64,000 nucleotides of DNA from contig WSYH01002487.1 of NCBI GenBank assembly GCA_036426205.1, forward strand, positions 21,862-85,861. Reading direction: 5' to 3'. This document shows positions 34,405 to 44,639 of this stretch, in pieces. Origin of the DNA: Ascaphus truei. Its lineage: Eukaryota; Chordata; Amphibia; Anura; Ascaphidae. Every line of letters begins with the position of its first letter. Within the stretch, counting starts at the first letter, position 1. Below the pieces are notes generated by a model. It was given only the letters and a program-made list of their open reading frames with translations, searched no databases and was not told where the DNA came from. The position numbers were made by a program, and so were the translations under genes.

Positions 34405-34552
34405 GTCTGACTGCAGAAATCTTGGAGCATGCTGCAGAATCTAGCAGCATTAGATGAGTTTTAGTACAGAATTCTCAAGGCAAGTGGTCTAAAACCGTCA
34501 GCTGCAGCTGTACATTACAATCAAAACAAACATTAGCCATTTAATCCATTTA

Positions 34553-34607
34553 TTGCCAGTGTTGTTATCTATGCCCTCAACAAGGGCATAGATAGCCACA
34601 TTGGCAA
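34553..34607. repeat. 25-bp imperfect hairpin
   Basis: TTGCCAGTG...ATCTATGCCCT and AGGGCATAGAT...CATTGGCAA with a 5-nt loop. Part of it recurs at about 35127-35160. Confidence 0.8.
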
Positions 34608-34689
34608 CCAATAGGCACCTTACTACAGTACCCACCCCCTCCACCCCCAACAACCTCCACCCTCCCCCATCCCCACTACTATACACAGT

Positions 34690-34742
34690 AATGGGCTAAA
34701 GCACTATTAGTCATATACTGCTAATAATGCATTTGCCCATTC
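34690..34742. repeat. Imperfect hairpin, AATGGGC...GCCCATT
   Basis: About 21-bp arms; the same hairpin family as 34981-35034. Confidence 0.75.
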
Positions 34743-34844
34743 AAAAACAATACAATACAAGTTGTAATTACCCCTGCCAGGATGAAGGCTGCCCTCATCT
34801 TCATGGCACCAGAATTAAAGTTAAAAAAAACTAGCTACTGGCCA

Positions 34845-34899
34845 TTAACACCTTAATTACCTTAGTGGTTACTAACCACTAAGGTAATTAAGGTGTTAA
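34845..34899. repeat. Perfect 26-bp hairpin
   Basis: TTAACACCTTAATTACCTTA... 26 bases, loop ACT, then a perfect complement. Very stable cruciform or foldback core. Confidence 0.95.
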
Positions 34900-34980
34900 C
34901 CCCTCCCACTACCAACCCGGGAGACCTAACCAGCCTCTCCAGGGCAACTACCCCTATCCCCCACCCCCATCACCACACAC

Positions 34981-35034
34981 AAATGGGCAAAAGCACTAGT
35001 AGCCAAATATGGCTAATAGCGCTTTTGCCCATTT
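34981..35034. repeat. 24-bp hairpin with two mismatches
   Basis: AAATGGGCAAAAGC... against ...GCTTTTGCCCATTT, loop AAATAT. Confidence 0.9.
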
Positions 35035-35040
35035 GTGATG

Positions 35041-35647
35041 CTTAAAAAAAGAAATCACAATTAAATAAATAATAAAAAATATATATATAATACAAAACAA
35101 AAACAGTAGCCGATGCATCAATTGATTGCCACTGTGATTATCTATGCCCTCAATGCTGGGGACAAATAGCCCGATTGGAAATCTATGGACACCTTAAAAA
35201 AAAATCACAATTAAATAAAGTACAATCAATGTTTTTCGTAACCTTGCCAGGATGAAGGCTCATCCTCTTCATCCAACTGTGACACCAACTACTCTTGGCC
35301 CATGAAGCAATGATCTTCATCTTGAAGAACAGCGTGAAGAAATACACATTCCTCAGATGCTTGAAGAGGAGTCCCCAGTGAGCATTATCTTCTTTTCATC
35401 TTATCTTCATCCTTGTCTTCTTTGTCCACTTGAACAGGTCCAGGAGGAGATGTTGCCACATTGCTTTCTTACTGTCAAAGGAGATGCGACAGGCCTGTAA
35501 TGTTACATTTGATTGGCCCATGGTAAATCCGCCAATCCGCCAATCCGATTGGTGGATGTGCCATGTGATGCCTTCCATTTTTTTCGAGTGCCGTGAAGTA
35601 AACCTTAGAGGGATGGAAGCCATCCAATCAGATACCTTAGCTTTCCT
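35041..35647. other. MITE-like repeat DNA, no gene
   Basis: Contains A-rich runs, a module shared with 34553-34830 (CTATGCCCTC, then CCAGGATGAAGGCT), and at 35515-35600 an imperfect hairpin related in inverted orientation to 36545-36610 (ATCCACCAAT / ATTGGTGGAT). Confidence 0.5.
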
Positions 35648-35950
35648 GATAGGTCTAGGATTGCTTGAACAGCAGGATCCAAAAAATGAGCACTGATCAA
35701 CTCACCAGGTATTGAAAAAAGAAAAAAAGTTTATTCTTACATAGTTAAAAAACAAAAAACATAGAAACAGTATGGGACAATTCTCCCACACGTTTCAGGC
35801 TCTGCAGCCCTTTCTCAAGGAGTATCCAGATGATTAAAACGTGCAGTGATAGCCATTCAATGTGCTTTTTTTATTTTTCCAATACCTGGTGAGTTGATCG
35901 GTGCTCATTTTTAGGATCCTGCTGTTCAACCAATCCTACACCTATCTCTA
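35648..35950. mobile_element. Foldback with GAAACG motif in the loop
   Basis: Arms 35648-35728 and 35869-35950 are inverted copies (e.g. GAACAGCAGGATCC / GGATCCTGCTGTTC). The 140-nt loop carries, on the minus strand, CTTGAGAAAGGGC...GAGCCTGAAACGTGTG (35797-35828), a hairpin followed by GAAAC like the Penelope-end motifs elsewhere in the window. Confidence 0.7.
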
Positions 35951-36558
35951 TCATCCGAAGATTGGAGTGACGCACAGCCGCAGCGCAGGGATCTGGACCT
36001 TCGCGGCGCATCAATGGAGAACGCCGACCGAGGACGGGCATCTCCATGTGCAACGGGAGATTGATTGCAGGCCAGGAGATTTCCCGGACGGTCTGAAGCC
36101 CCAGTTATTACTTCGGCTCCAGCACTCGGGATCTCTACAGCCATTACCGAAGGATTCAGGTATTTATTTATACAGTATACAACTGGAGACCAGGGGATGC
36201 AGAAGTGAGGACCGAGAACGATGCAGCAGGTCGGGGAAGTAGAGGTATTATTATTGTTTGCTTCACTTTCCCCACCAGTTCTCTTATAGCGTCCATCTTT
36301 CCCCTCCAGTTATTCCTTTGTACATTATCATACCGCGACATCATCCACCTCAGACCTTTACCTGCTATGCTGCTGATGTAGATCTATAACATACTACCTA
36401 TGATATTACATATGGACATTCTTTTGGGTCTTCTTACTTAGTTGTGAGAGTTCCCGTTTGTGCTATCCTTGGAGCTGAGAGTAGTCTTTTTTTTTATATA
36501 TATACCAACCTTAGCTTTCCTCCCTTTAATGTCACAACAACAATAAAAAGGGAAGGCA

Positions 36559-36603
36559 TCACATGGTACATCCACCAATTGGATTGGTGGATGTACCATG
36601 TGA
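36559..36603. repeat. Perfect 21-bp hairpin
   Basis: TCACATGGTACATCCACCAAT, loop TGG, perfect complement. Related to the hairpin near 35540. Confidence 0.95.
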
Positions 36604-36899
36604 TTCTATCAAGTTTGGTAGAGAAGTCATTCCCTGGAAAACATGATGCCTGAACACATAGTACATCCATCATCCATGACCAGCATGAAGAGAATTAGGG
36701 ACAAATCCTTGGCATATCCATAGCACCAACTTGGACGAAGACAATGACCCCCCATGGTGGCCCAAGGGGGAAGGCCACTATAAGATGCTGGATGATAACT
36801 TGCAAATTCTCTACACTGATCCAATGAGTATCATTGTCTGTTTGTTGTACTGTACTAAGTGCTGTTTGCAGATGCAGAATGTTTATTGAATTACTTGAT

Positions 36900-37490
36900 T
36901 CATCTGTTTCAAATATCTCTTGATATGAATGACGATTGTGTGAGGACGTTACTGACACTGTTAAGGACTTTGATTTAAGTGGTGGTGATGAATATGATAA
37001 TGTTTCAGATGAAAGTGATGATACTGTGATCATTCTTCACGATTGTCAAAATACAGATACAATGACATGTAAAGGGATCTATACAAGCGATAATAATACT
37101 AATAACAACCACCCTGTATATTCATTATTTAATAAACAGAAGTCATCATCATCATCAACAACATCACTTACATTGATGTTTCCAGCCTCCTCATCAGCAC
37201 TGACAACAACATGCTCTGTTACACAGACATCATCATCATCATCTCAATGACAACTGATCAATCATGGTTCCGATTGTTGTGATAATGATTATGTTGAACC
37301 CACAGGGCCAACACCACCTGCACCACAACATAGACAACCACGATTACAGTCACAAGTTCGTCCACAAACACCAGTAACATCTCCTGTTGTCCACAGTTAT
37401 ACAAATACAACAACAAGAGCCATTGTGTGGCATTATGTTAAACTTTCAAAGGATCATGTTACTTATGTAGAACAGTTGTGAAAGGAGTAA
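36900..37490 (+). pseudogene. Possible transposase N-terminal region
   Basis: The frame 36936-37250 is acidic then Ser/Thr/Asn rich (D-L-S-G-G-D-E-Y-D, poly-Ser), low-complexity as in linkers. After a stop it continues Pro/Gln/Thr rich to about 37410 and then reads A-I-V-W-H-Y-V-K-L-S-K-D-H-V, which faintly resembles the W-x-x-F start of a BED zinc finger in hAT transposases. No paired Cys/His is visible. Could equally be plain low-complexity sequence. Confidence 0.25.
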
Positions 37491-37639
37491 GACTACTGAC
37501 ATTTGGAGTAGTGGTCATGAAGGCACTGACTACCTGACTGTTACTGCCCATTGTGGGTGTTCTACTATTCTCAAACCAAAAAATGTGGTAAAAAAAACAG
37601 CCAATGTCTGCCACAGTAAGTAGTAATATAAAACAGGTG

Positions 37640-38623
37640 TGGCTAATTCCAAGGCGACTTGAGGTTTTGTTTTGTGAGGATTCGCCATCCTGGCAGTCGC
37701 AGACCATCTCCTCACACCAACAAGCCTTCCGTGACGGACACTCAGGATGCGCGGTCTCGTGTCCCAGTACACGCGCACGGACCTTGCATGGCCTGATCCC
37801 CCATATGCGGATTTGAACCCCGCCTCCCGCTCTGACGCACGACGGGTGCATTCGGCCAGCCTCCACTCTGGTGATGGACAGGACCGGCGTGGGAGTGACG
37901 TGCATCCTTGGCTACGCCCCCTAACCTCCTTGACAGGCGGGGTTGACGCGCAATTGATTCCGCCCTCTCTTGCCCTAAGGTCACTAAGAATCGGCGTTGG
38001 AGTGATGCGTGCTCCAGGCTCTGCCCCCGGACCTCCGTGACATGCACAGGACCACGTGCGAGCAGTTCCGCCCCCATCCCCGATTAGGCTGCATCATAGG
38101 GCACACTTGTGTGCACCAGCAGCCTATCAGTGTTTACTTCCTGGTTCCGCCCTTGCTGGCTATTGGAGGCTCCACCTTTATATACCTTCAGTCTGCTCTC
38201 ATTCCTTGCTAAGCATAGTCAAGTGTGATGCCGTGCCTTGCTGCATTCTTGTTCCTGAGACCTTGCCTTGCCTGCCTGTTAACCTCTGGTTGCCTGAACC
38301 CTGCTAGCACCTTGGACTCCGCTTCTCTCCACTCCAGATTCGGCTTGTATGACCATTCTCCTGTCTCCAGTCCTGACCTTGGCTAAGTACTCCAATGATC
38401 TGATATTCTCCTATCCTGAACCTTGCTACGTACCCCGACGATCCGCAACTCTCCGCTCCTGAACCTGGCAAGTACTTTAACTATTCTCCAATCTGTAATC
38501 CTGACCTGGCTTGAATGACTACTCTACATCCTAGGAGCGCCCGCATTGCTGTGGGTCGGCGATAACCAATTCCCTACCTCAGCACCGCGGTCGCGTTTCG
38601 TTTGTGGTGAGCTACGCATTACA
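37640..38623 (+). repeat. Gypsy-type LTR (5' boundary uncertain)
   Basis: GC-rich promoter-like part with repeated GTGATGCGTGC/GTGACGTGC modules, TATA-like TTTATATACC at 38177, then a C/T-rich 3' half ending GTGGTGAGCTACGCATTACA. The 3' end resembles those at 14140-14170 and 57690-57715. Overlapping frames on both strands at 37459-38307 reflect CpG-rich composition; I reject them as genes. Confidence 0.45.
38177..38186 (+). promoter_or_regulatory. TATA-like box of the LTR
   Basis: TTTATATACC after GC-rich upstream sequence and a CCGCCC-type stretch; the expected place for an LTR promoter. Confidence 0.4.
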
Positions 38624-38818
38624 TTTTTACTGCAGGGTATACTGGTTCCAACTTGGTTGCAGCCACTTAAACAAGGCAACATTACACAAATTCCTTGTTT
38701 TGAACACATACTCACTTTAAGTCACTTGTTTCCTATCTCAGAGTTGGAATGTGCAAAGCATGTTGGATGTAGCTAGATAACTATGTGCTCATTTTAGGCA
38801 AATGTACAGACCACACAA

Positions 38819-39366
38819 TGTGGGGGGCATGTGGGGGAGATCAGGGGCATGCAGGGCAGATGCGGGGCAGATCAGGGGCATGTGGGGGAGATCAAGGGCA
38901 TGTGGTGGAGATTGGGGGCATGTGGTGGAGATCGGAGGCATTTGGGGGAGATCGGAGGCATGTGGGGGAGATTGGAGGCATGTGGGGGAGATCAGGGGCA
39001 TGTTGGGGATCATCGGGGGCATGTGGGGGAGATCGGAGGCATGTGGGGGAGATCGGAGGCATGTGGGGGAGATTGGAGGCATGTGGGGGAGATTGGAGGC
39101 TTTTGGGGGAGATTTGAGGCATGTGGGGGAGATCGGGGGCATGTGGGGGAGATCGGAGGAATGTGGTGGGCATTGGGGGTATGTGGGGGAGATCGGAGGA
39201 ATGTGGTGGGCATTGGGGGAATGTGGGGGAAATTGGAGGAATGTGGTGGGCATTGGGGGAATGTGGGGGAGATCAGGGGCATGTTGGGGATCATCAGGGG
39301 CATGTGGGGGAGATTGGAGGCATGTGGGGGAGATTGGAGGCATGTGGGGGAGATTGGAGGCATGTG
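38819..39366 (+). repeat. G-rich 20-21-bp minisatellite
   Basis: About 27 units of a GGCATGTGGGGGAGATCGGA-like motif with variants (TGGTGGGCATT, TTGGGGATCATC). Because the unit lacks stop codons, all six frames stay open (up to 193 codons), giving false proteins with a 20-residue period. Frequent G4-5 runs allow quadruplexes on the + strand. Confidence 0.95.
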
Positions 39367-39641
39367 TTTATGTTGGCCGTTAAGCCTAATTGCCATCTTT
39401 GACTAGTAGGGCTAATGGCCAGTACTGTAGATGGGGGGTAAAGTTTGTTAGGTGGGGGGAAGTAATGGGGGGTGGGGATTATGCGTTTAGGTGCCTTGGA
39501 GGTGGAGATTAGGCCACCAGGGGGGGATAAAGGGGGCTGCTGTATGGCTATGACATACAATGGGTAGTAGGATAATTAGGGTATTTTAATTAACCCCTTG
39601 TTTACCTTAGTGATCATGAAGACATGCATAAAGTCCATATT

Positions 39642-39687
39642 CACTTTGGCTTCCTATATAGTTAAGGTAACATAGGAAGCCAAAGTG
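39642..39687. repeat. 16-bp hairpin
   Basis: CACTTTGGCTTCCTAT and its complement around a 14-nt loop. Confidence 0.9.
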
Positions 39688-39887
39688 GCCCAATTCAGAA
39701 CCCTGGACAAGGCCAAACAATATTCTGTTTCCCAGCATGTATATTCACTGCACCACTATAGATGGTAGTCAATTGAGACACAAACCTGCAGGATTAATTT
39801 ATTAGATTAAACAAAGCATGGCATTGTGCTGATACAGTATGTGGCTGTGTGACCTTGCCACATATCAAAGGGACGAGAAATAGGAAA

Positions 39888-39926
39888 GAGAGCGAGGAGA
39901 GACAGAGGAGAGAGAGAGAGGAGAGA

Positions 39927-39972
<46 letters not shown>

Positions 39973-40005
39973 AAGAGAGGAGAAAGAGAGGGGAGAGAGA
40001 CCGAG
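39888..40005 (+). repeat. (GA)n-rich microsatellite
   Basis: AGAG, GGAGAGA and GAGAAAGAG runs; the longest pure stretch is about 39932-39968. Confidence 0.95.
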
Positions 40006-40974
40006 ACCTTCGGAAGAGAACCAGGTGCATTTCTCCCTCCCCAGACCAAGGACTATGTACCATCACATGTGCATATGAGAAACTGCCCCGTGCTTTGCCA
40101 GTCAAAACTGTGCCGTCATTGCCACTTACTAAACTCCTGAGGGTATTGTGGCTTTAATGGCTCTCAACTTCGATGTCAGCAAAGAGGCGCAACGAAGAAC
40201 ACGAAAGGATGACAGAATAGCATTACACATACTCTAATCCTCAAAACCGGCTTTATTAAAATTCATATATAGCCCAGGGACAAAGGGCAGTTATTGGACT
40301 CTAGATCCAACATGTTCCATATTGTCAAATTCAGAAGGAGACAATGGATTAATATACCCTTCAAATCCCCTCCCACCCACTTCCAAGCAGGGAAAAGCCT
40401 CTTTAGTGGTGACACCTATGACTATCTTCCTCCACCCAAGTATGTGCTGCCCACCTTCATGTTGTATAGCTCCTGCAAGATGGCCGGGGTAATGTCAGCT
40501 CAGTGAATGTACGGAGTATGGCTCTGTCGAGCATTATTAACTCCATGAATGGGATGAGATACCAACACCCTCAGGAGTGCTTTCATGGCTGTTGTCAACA
40601 TGGCGCCCTCATCCACATCTTGTACCCTAAGATAGACCACCCACAAATGTAACATGATCTGGGGGCCCTGGATAACACAGGAAGGGAGAAGCAGACTCGA
40701 GCAAAACAAGGTTTTACTGTAAAGATTTAGACATCTGGCACTGTGAGCAGATGGAGTGCCTGGGCTGTCTGGGATGTCATGACATTTCTTAAATTGTTTA
40801 CTGGGTGATACCAAAAATGTGCAAAGGTTTTGCGGAAAGCATGTACTGTGATGTATATTACTTCTAATACAGTATACACTGTTGGTTCTCTCTGATATTG
40901 TTTTCCCCCGTTTTTATTTCTGTTCCCCGGAAAAGTGAAAAAAAAAACCAGTTGAGAAAAAATTCTACTTCAAT
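40006..40974. other. No gene seen
   Basis: Ordinary intergenic sequence with short frames only. Confidence 0.5.
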
Positions 40975-41040
40975 TATAATATATATATATTTGTATATAT
41001 ATGTATATATATACATATATATATATATATATGTAGATAT
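40975..41040. repeat. (TA)n microsatellite
   Basis: TATATATA with occasional G/C. Confidence 0.9.
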
Positions 41041-41059
41041 ATGACCCACCAGTCCACAG

Positions 41060-41214
41060 TATATATTATACAATAGAACAAATCCACAAACTCACTGTTC
41101 TTCAGTAGAATAGAGAAAAAAATTAATCAATTTTACACACAGAAAAAAGATAAAACCGGTTTAATCTTTTTTTTCTGTGTGTCAGATGCATTTTGTTCTA
41201 TTGTATAATATATA
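41060..41214. repeat. Nested inverted repeat
   Basis: Outer arms TATATATTATACAATAGAAC... (41060-41082) and ...GTTCTATTGTATAATATATA (41191-41214). Inner arms ACACACAGAAAAAAGAT and ATCTTTTTTTTCTGTGTGT around TAAAACCGGTTTA. MITE-like. Confidence 0.85.
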
Positions 41215-41578
41215 AAATTACCATTATTGAGCAGGAAGGATGATCCCGGCTCCTCTCCGTGCACCACTATGAGCTAAGCACTTTTCATGGTCTTATGCTG
41301 TGGTATATTTTGCTTGTTTTTGCATGCTCCAGACCCTTCTTTGTTTCACAGTATATATTATATACAGTATGATTAAATCTGAACAAATTATTTGAAGCAA
41401 ATCAAAATATATATATTTTTTTTTACAGTATAAAGTGTAACAATTAAATAAAGGGAGCGAGGAACTTCTACAGTACATCAGCATTTTCCCACAGCGATCT
41501 TTGCATTTTCATTGTAACAATAAACAAAATAAACAGCACAAACTTGCAATTAGAGCATTGCAAACTTGCGGCTTAAAC

Positions 41579-41588
41579 AAAATACTAG
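41579..41588 (+). repeat. L1 target duplication, left
   Basis: AAAATACTAG, repeated at 47440-47449 right after the A-rich tail. Confidence 0.7.
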
Positions 41589-41708
41589 CGGGACGTGCAC
41601 GCATCGTCGCGGAGGATGGGAGCTCTCTGAGCAGCTCCGTTCACTCCGATGACACTGCACTTTAATTAAACCTCCAAACATCCTCCCCCGCCGGCGGAAC
41701 CCCTGAGG

Positions 41709-42570
41709 ATGCCCCTCGCTAAGAGGGACTGCAAACCAGCGACCCCGTCGTTTGCTACAGTAGGTACCTGCAAAAGGCTCCCTCTTCGGTCCCAGACAGC
41801 AAAGATGTCACATGTGCAGGCTCGCGCATGCACGCGCACTCACAGGCACAGGAGGACCTGCAACAATAAGAGGGAAAGACAAAGAAAAAGAACAAGAAAC
41901 AGAAGAAAATGCCCAAATAACCCCAAAAGCCTTTAACGTTTTATGTAAAAAGATGCAAGGAGTGTTTCAAGTGGCTCTGGACAAATCTGTGGCTGAATTT
42001 AAAGCAGGTTTGAATTCTGTGACAGAACGAACATTACAGCTGGAAATCAAACTTGAAGAATCCCTGCAGTCAGGACTCAATGGAGGAAGAATTGTTCCGA
42101 CTTAACGATGAGATCAGGAACCTAAATGATACCATGGATGATCTGGAGAACCGGGAAAGGAGGCAAAATCTCAGAGTCAGAAATATTCCCGAAACATTTG
42201 AACCAGGTGAGTTACAACCCTATCTGACGAACTTGTTAACCCATATAGACTCATAGCTTCTATCAAGTGATCTACATATGGACAGAGTGCACCGAGACCT
42301 GGGTCCAAAATTTGGGAATCCTCGGAGATGCAGGATGTAATAGCTAAATTTCCCTATTATACCACCAAGGACAAAATAACAAGAGGCTGTAGGAACCAAG
42401 AATCTGTGCATTTTGAAGGTTCCAAGATCCAGATCTTCCAAGTCCTTTCTAGATCAACAATCTCAAGAAGGAGAGGCTTCCGCCCAGTCACAGCGATCCT
42501 TAGAGTTAACGATATCCACTACAGATGGGCCTTCCCATTTCGCCTAGTCGTCAACAAAGATGGGAATTAA
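41709..42570 (+). pseudogene. L1 ORF1 RNA-binding protein
   Basis: Three overlapping frames give a basic N-terminus, a helix with L-N-D-E-I-R-N-L-N-D-T-M-D-D-L-E-N-R-E-R (coiled coil), then R-R-Q-N-L-R-V-R-N-I-P-E (42150-42190), the entry to the L1 RRM domain. R-V-H-R-D-L-G-P-K, F-P-Y-Y-T-T-K-D-K-I and F-E-G-S-K-I-Q-I-F-Q follow, and the C-terminal domain ends near Y-R-W-A-F-P-F-R. This is the nucleic-acid chaperone that coats L1 RNA. Two frameshifts and a stop at 42254 disable it. Confidence 0.82.
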
Positions 42571-43469
42571 TTCTCAATAAGATTTCCAGAAGAGGCAGAG
42601 AATTTCTTAGAAGTCCTGGGTGTACAAGGCTAGTAGTTGGCAAAATCGCAGGCTTCCCCGAAACACAAGAGACCACCAGAAGCTTCTCGGCGATGTGAAA
42701 GCGAGGACCTTCAGAAACTCCTAATTTTGCTCTCCTGACCTCATTGGATTATTCGGTTTCTTTCTTTGCTTTGACTATCCCGAATCGACTGGTGGAGGAA
42801 GTTGGCGGGCCAGAATATATGATCCACTGCAACATTTTCTCCCCGGCAAGGTATGACATAATCGTTGGGCCCCATTAGACTTAGGGGGAGACTTAGAAAT
42901 TTAAGAAACAGACTATTTCCGCTCAGCCTCAATATTGTTTTGCTAAAATTACTGTGGTTTGAAATGTTCTGATTTTAGGTTATATGCTATACTCCCAGTT
43001 ATTTTCCCCCCTCTTTTTTATGTGTGGTTATTATGAAGGGAATTTGAGTTTACAGATTATGTGGTTTGGAGATAATGATTAACTGGAGTTCTCGGTGGGG
43101 TTGGGGATGCCCCAGAAACCTCGAGGCCCCCCCATTTGTGCATTTTTAGCCCTTTATTTTGGTCCATACAAGGACCATCAGTTAACAGGTTTTAGTACGG
43201 ATATTAGATCCAATCCCCCATATATTCTGTGTGCTTGTTTTGTGTGTTTGTTCCCTTAATATTTTTCCCTTTCCCAAGGTGTTCTCTCCACACTACCACC
43301 ACAGTTCACCAAGGAAGATGCGTCTTCCATCTACCGAAGAGAGTTGTAGTAAGTTCTCAAGTCCAGGTAATGATGTCCGTGCACCCACACTCCACTTTAT
43401 TTCTCATGATACTGTATCTGCAGAGCGAGTTTCAATTTGTTAACCATGACTGTCCAACTCCCCATTAAA

Positions 43470-44200
43470 GTAGTCTCTTTAAATGTAAAGAGACTAAACA
43501 AACAAAAAGAGGAGATTAGCTTTGAGAGAATTTAAGAAAATGCAGGCAGATATTCTATTTCTCTAGGAAACCAATGTTAACACTCAGGACTCTATTAACA
43601 CTTTTAGGGGCACATACACGTTGATCTACTACTCTTTGTTTTCCAAAAAGAGGAGTAGCTATTTTGTTAAAACATGACATTCCATTCCAAGTGGAATAAA
43701 TTAAAAGGGATAAGGAAGGTAGATTGATTTTGGTGAAAGGCTATCTGTCGCGGGTTAGACTAACTTTAGTTAATATGTATGCTCTGAAATTGATTTTCTG
43801 AATACAATTTTAGAAGAAATTGGGGGATCCCCATCAGATGATATAATACTCAGGGGTGATTTCAATATGACTCTAAACCCCAATTTGGACAGATCCTCAT
43901 CTCCACGGTGTAAGATTGAGAGCGTGGTTTTCAATAAAGCAAAACATTTTTAAAAATTGATTAAAGATTTTACACTGGAAGATGCTTGGCGTATGAAGAA
44001 TAAAAAAACAGAGGGATTATACATTTTATTCCCCCCCCCCGCACGATATATATATACCAGAATTGACTATATATTTGGCTCAGTGAATCTTCTGGAGCGG
44101 GTCGCTCAGACAAGTATAGGCCCCATATCATGGTCTGACCACGCACCGGTGGAAATGGTCCTGAAACCCCTTTTATTAGTCCTAAAATATTCCAGTGGTG
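43470..44200 (+). pseudogene. L1 ORF2 endonuclease domain
   Basis: AP-like endonuclease motifs in broken frames: V-V-S-L-N-V-K-R-L-N (43470), G-D-F-N-M-T-L (43855-43875), A-R-Y...R-I-D-Y-I-F-G-S (about 44040-44075) and S-D-H-A-P-V-E-M (44132-44155). The catalytic Asn, Asp and His positions are thus visible. Stops around 43530-43790 inactivate it. Confidence 0.8.
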
Positions 44201-44639
44201 TCTAAATGAGTCGCTTCTGAATCAGACGGGGATAGAGGAACTGATAGGGAATATTTTGGTAGACTATTTCAGACTAAACAAAGGCTCAGTCGATAGTCCG
44301 TCCACCCTCTAGGAAGCTCATAAGGCCTCCATTAGAGGGGAATTGATCTCAATAGCTTAATTCAGGAAAAAAGCTAAAAATCTTAAACAAGGTAAACTTA
44401 CAGCTAAAATAATTGAATTAGAACAGGAACACAAATCACACCCTTGCACAAAGATTTACAAGCTTCTCTGCCAGACTAGAGAGAAATTACATAAATTAAG
44501 ATTGGAGGACACAGAGAAAGCATTAAAATAGACCTGTCAGACTTATTACGATAAAGGTAATAAAGCAGATAAGCTTCTTGACAGTAAATTAAGAGGTGTT
44601 AAAGCCAAATCGCAAGTCTCAGCCATAAGGCGAGGTAAT

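Noticed and set aside
37795..37835. tRNA-like B box (GGTTCAAATCC on the minus strand)
   Set aside because: No acceptor stem, D-arm or anticodon arm can be folded around it.
37459..38307. Long frames on both strands in GC-rich sequence
   Set aside because: Consistent with a CpG-rich LTR promoter region; composition explains the lack of stops.
38785..39406. Six overlapping frames of 93-193 codons
   Set aside because: Produced by a stop-free minisatellite unit; every phase on both strands is open, so none is evidence of coding.
39794..40157. Frames rich in Leu/Ser (-) or Arg/Glu (+)
   Set aside because: Translations of a (GA)n microsatellite.
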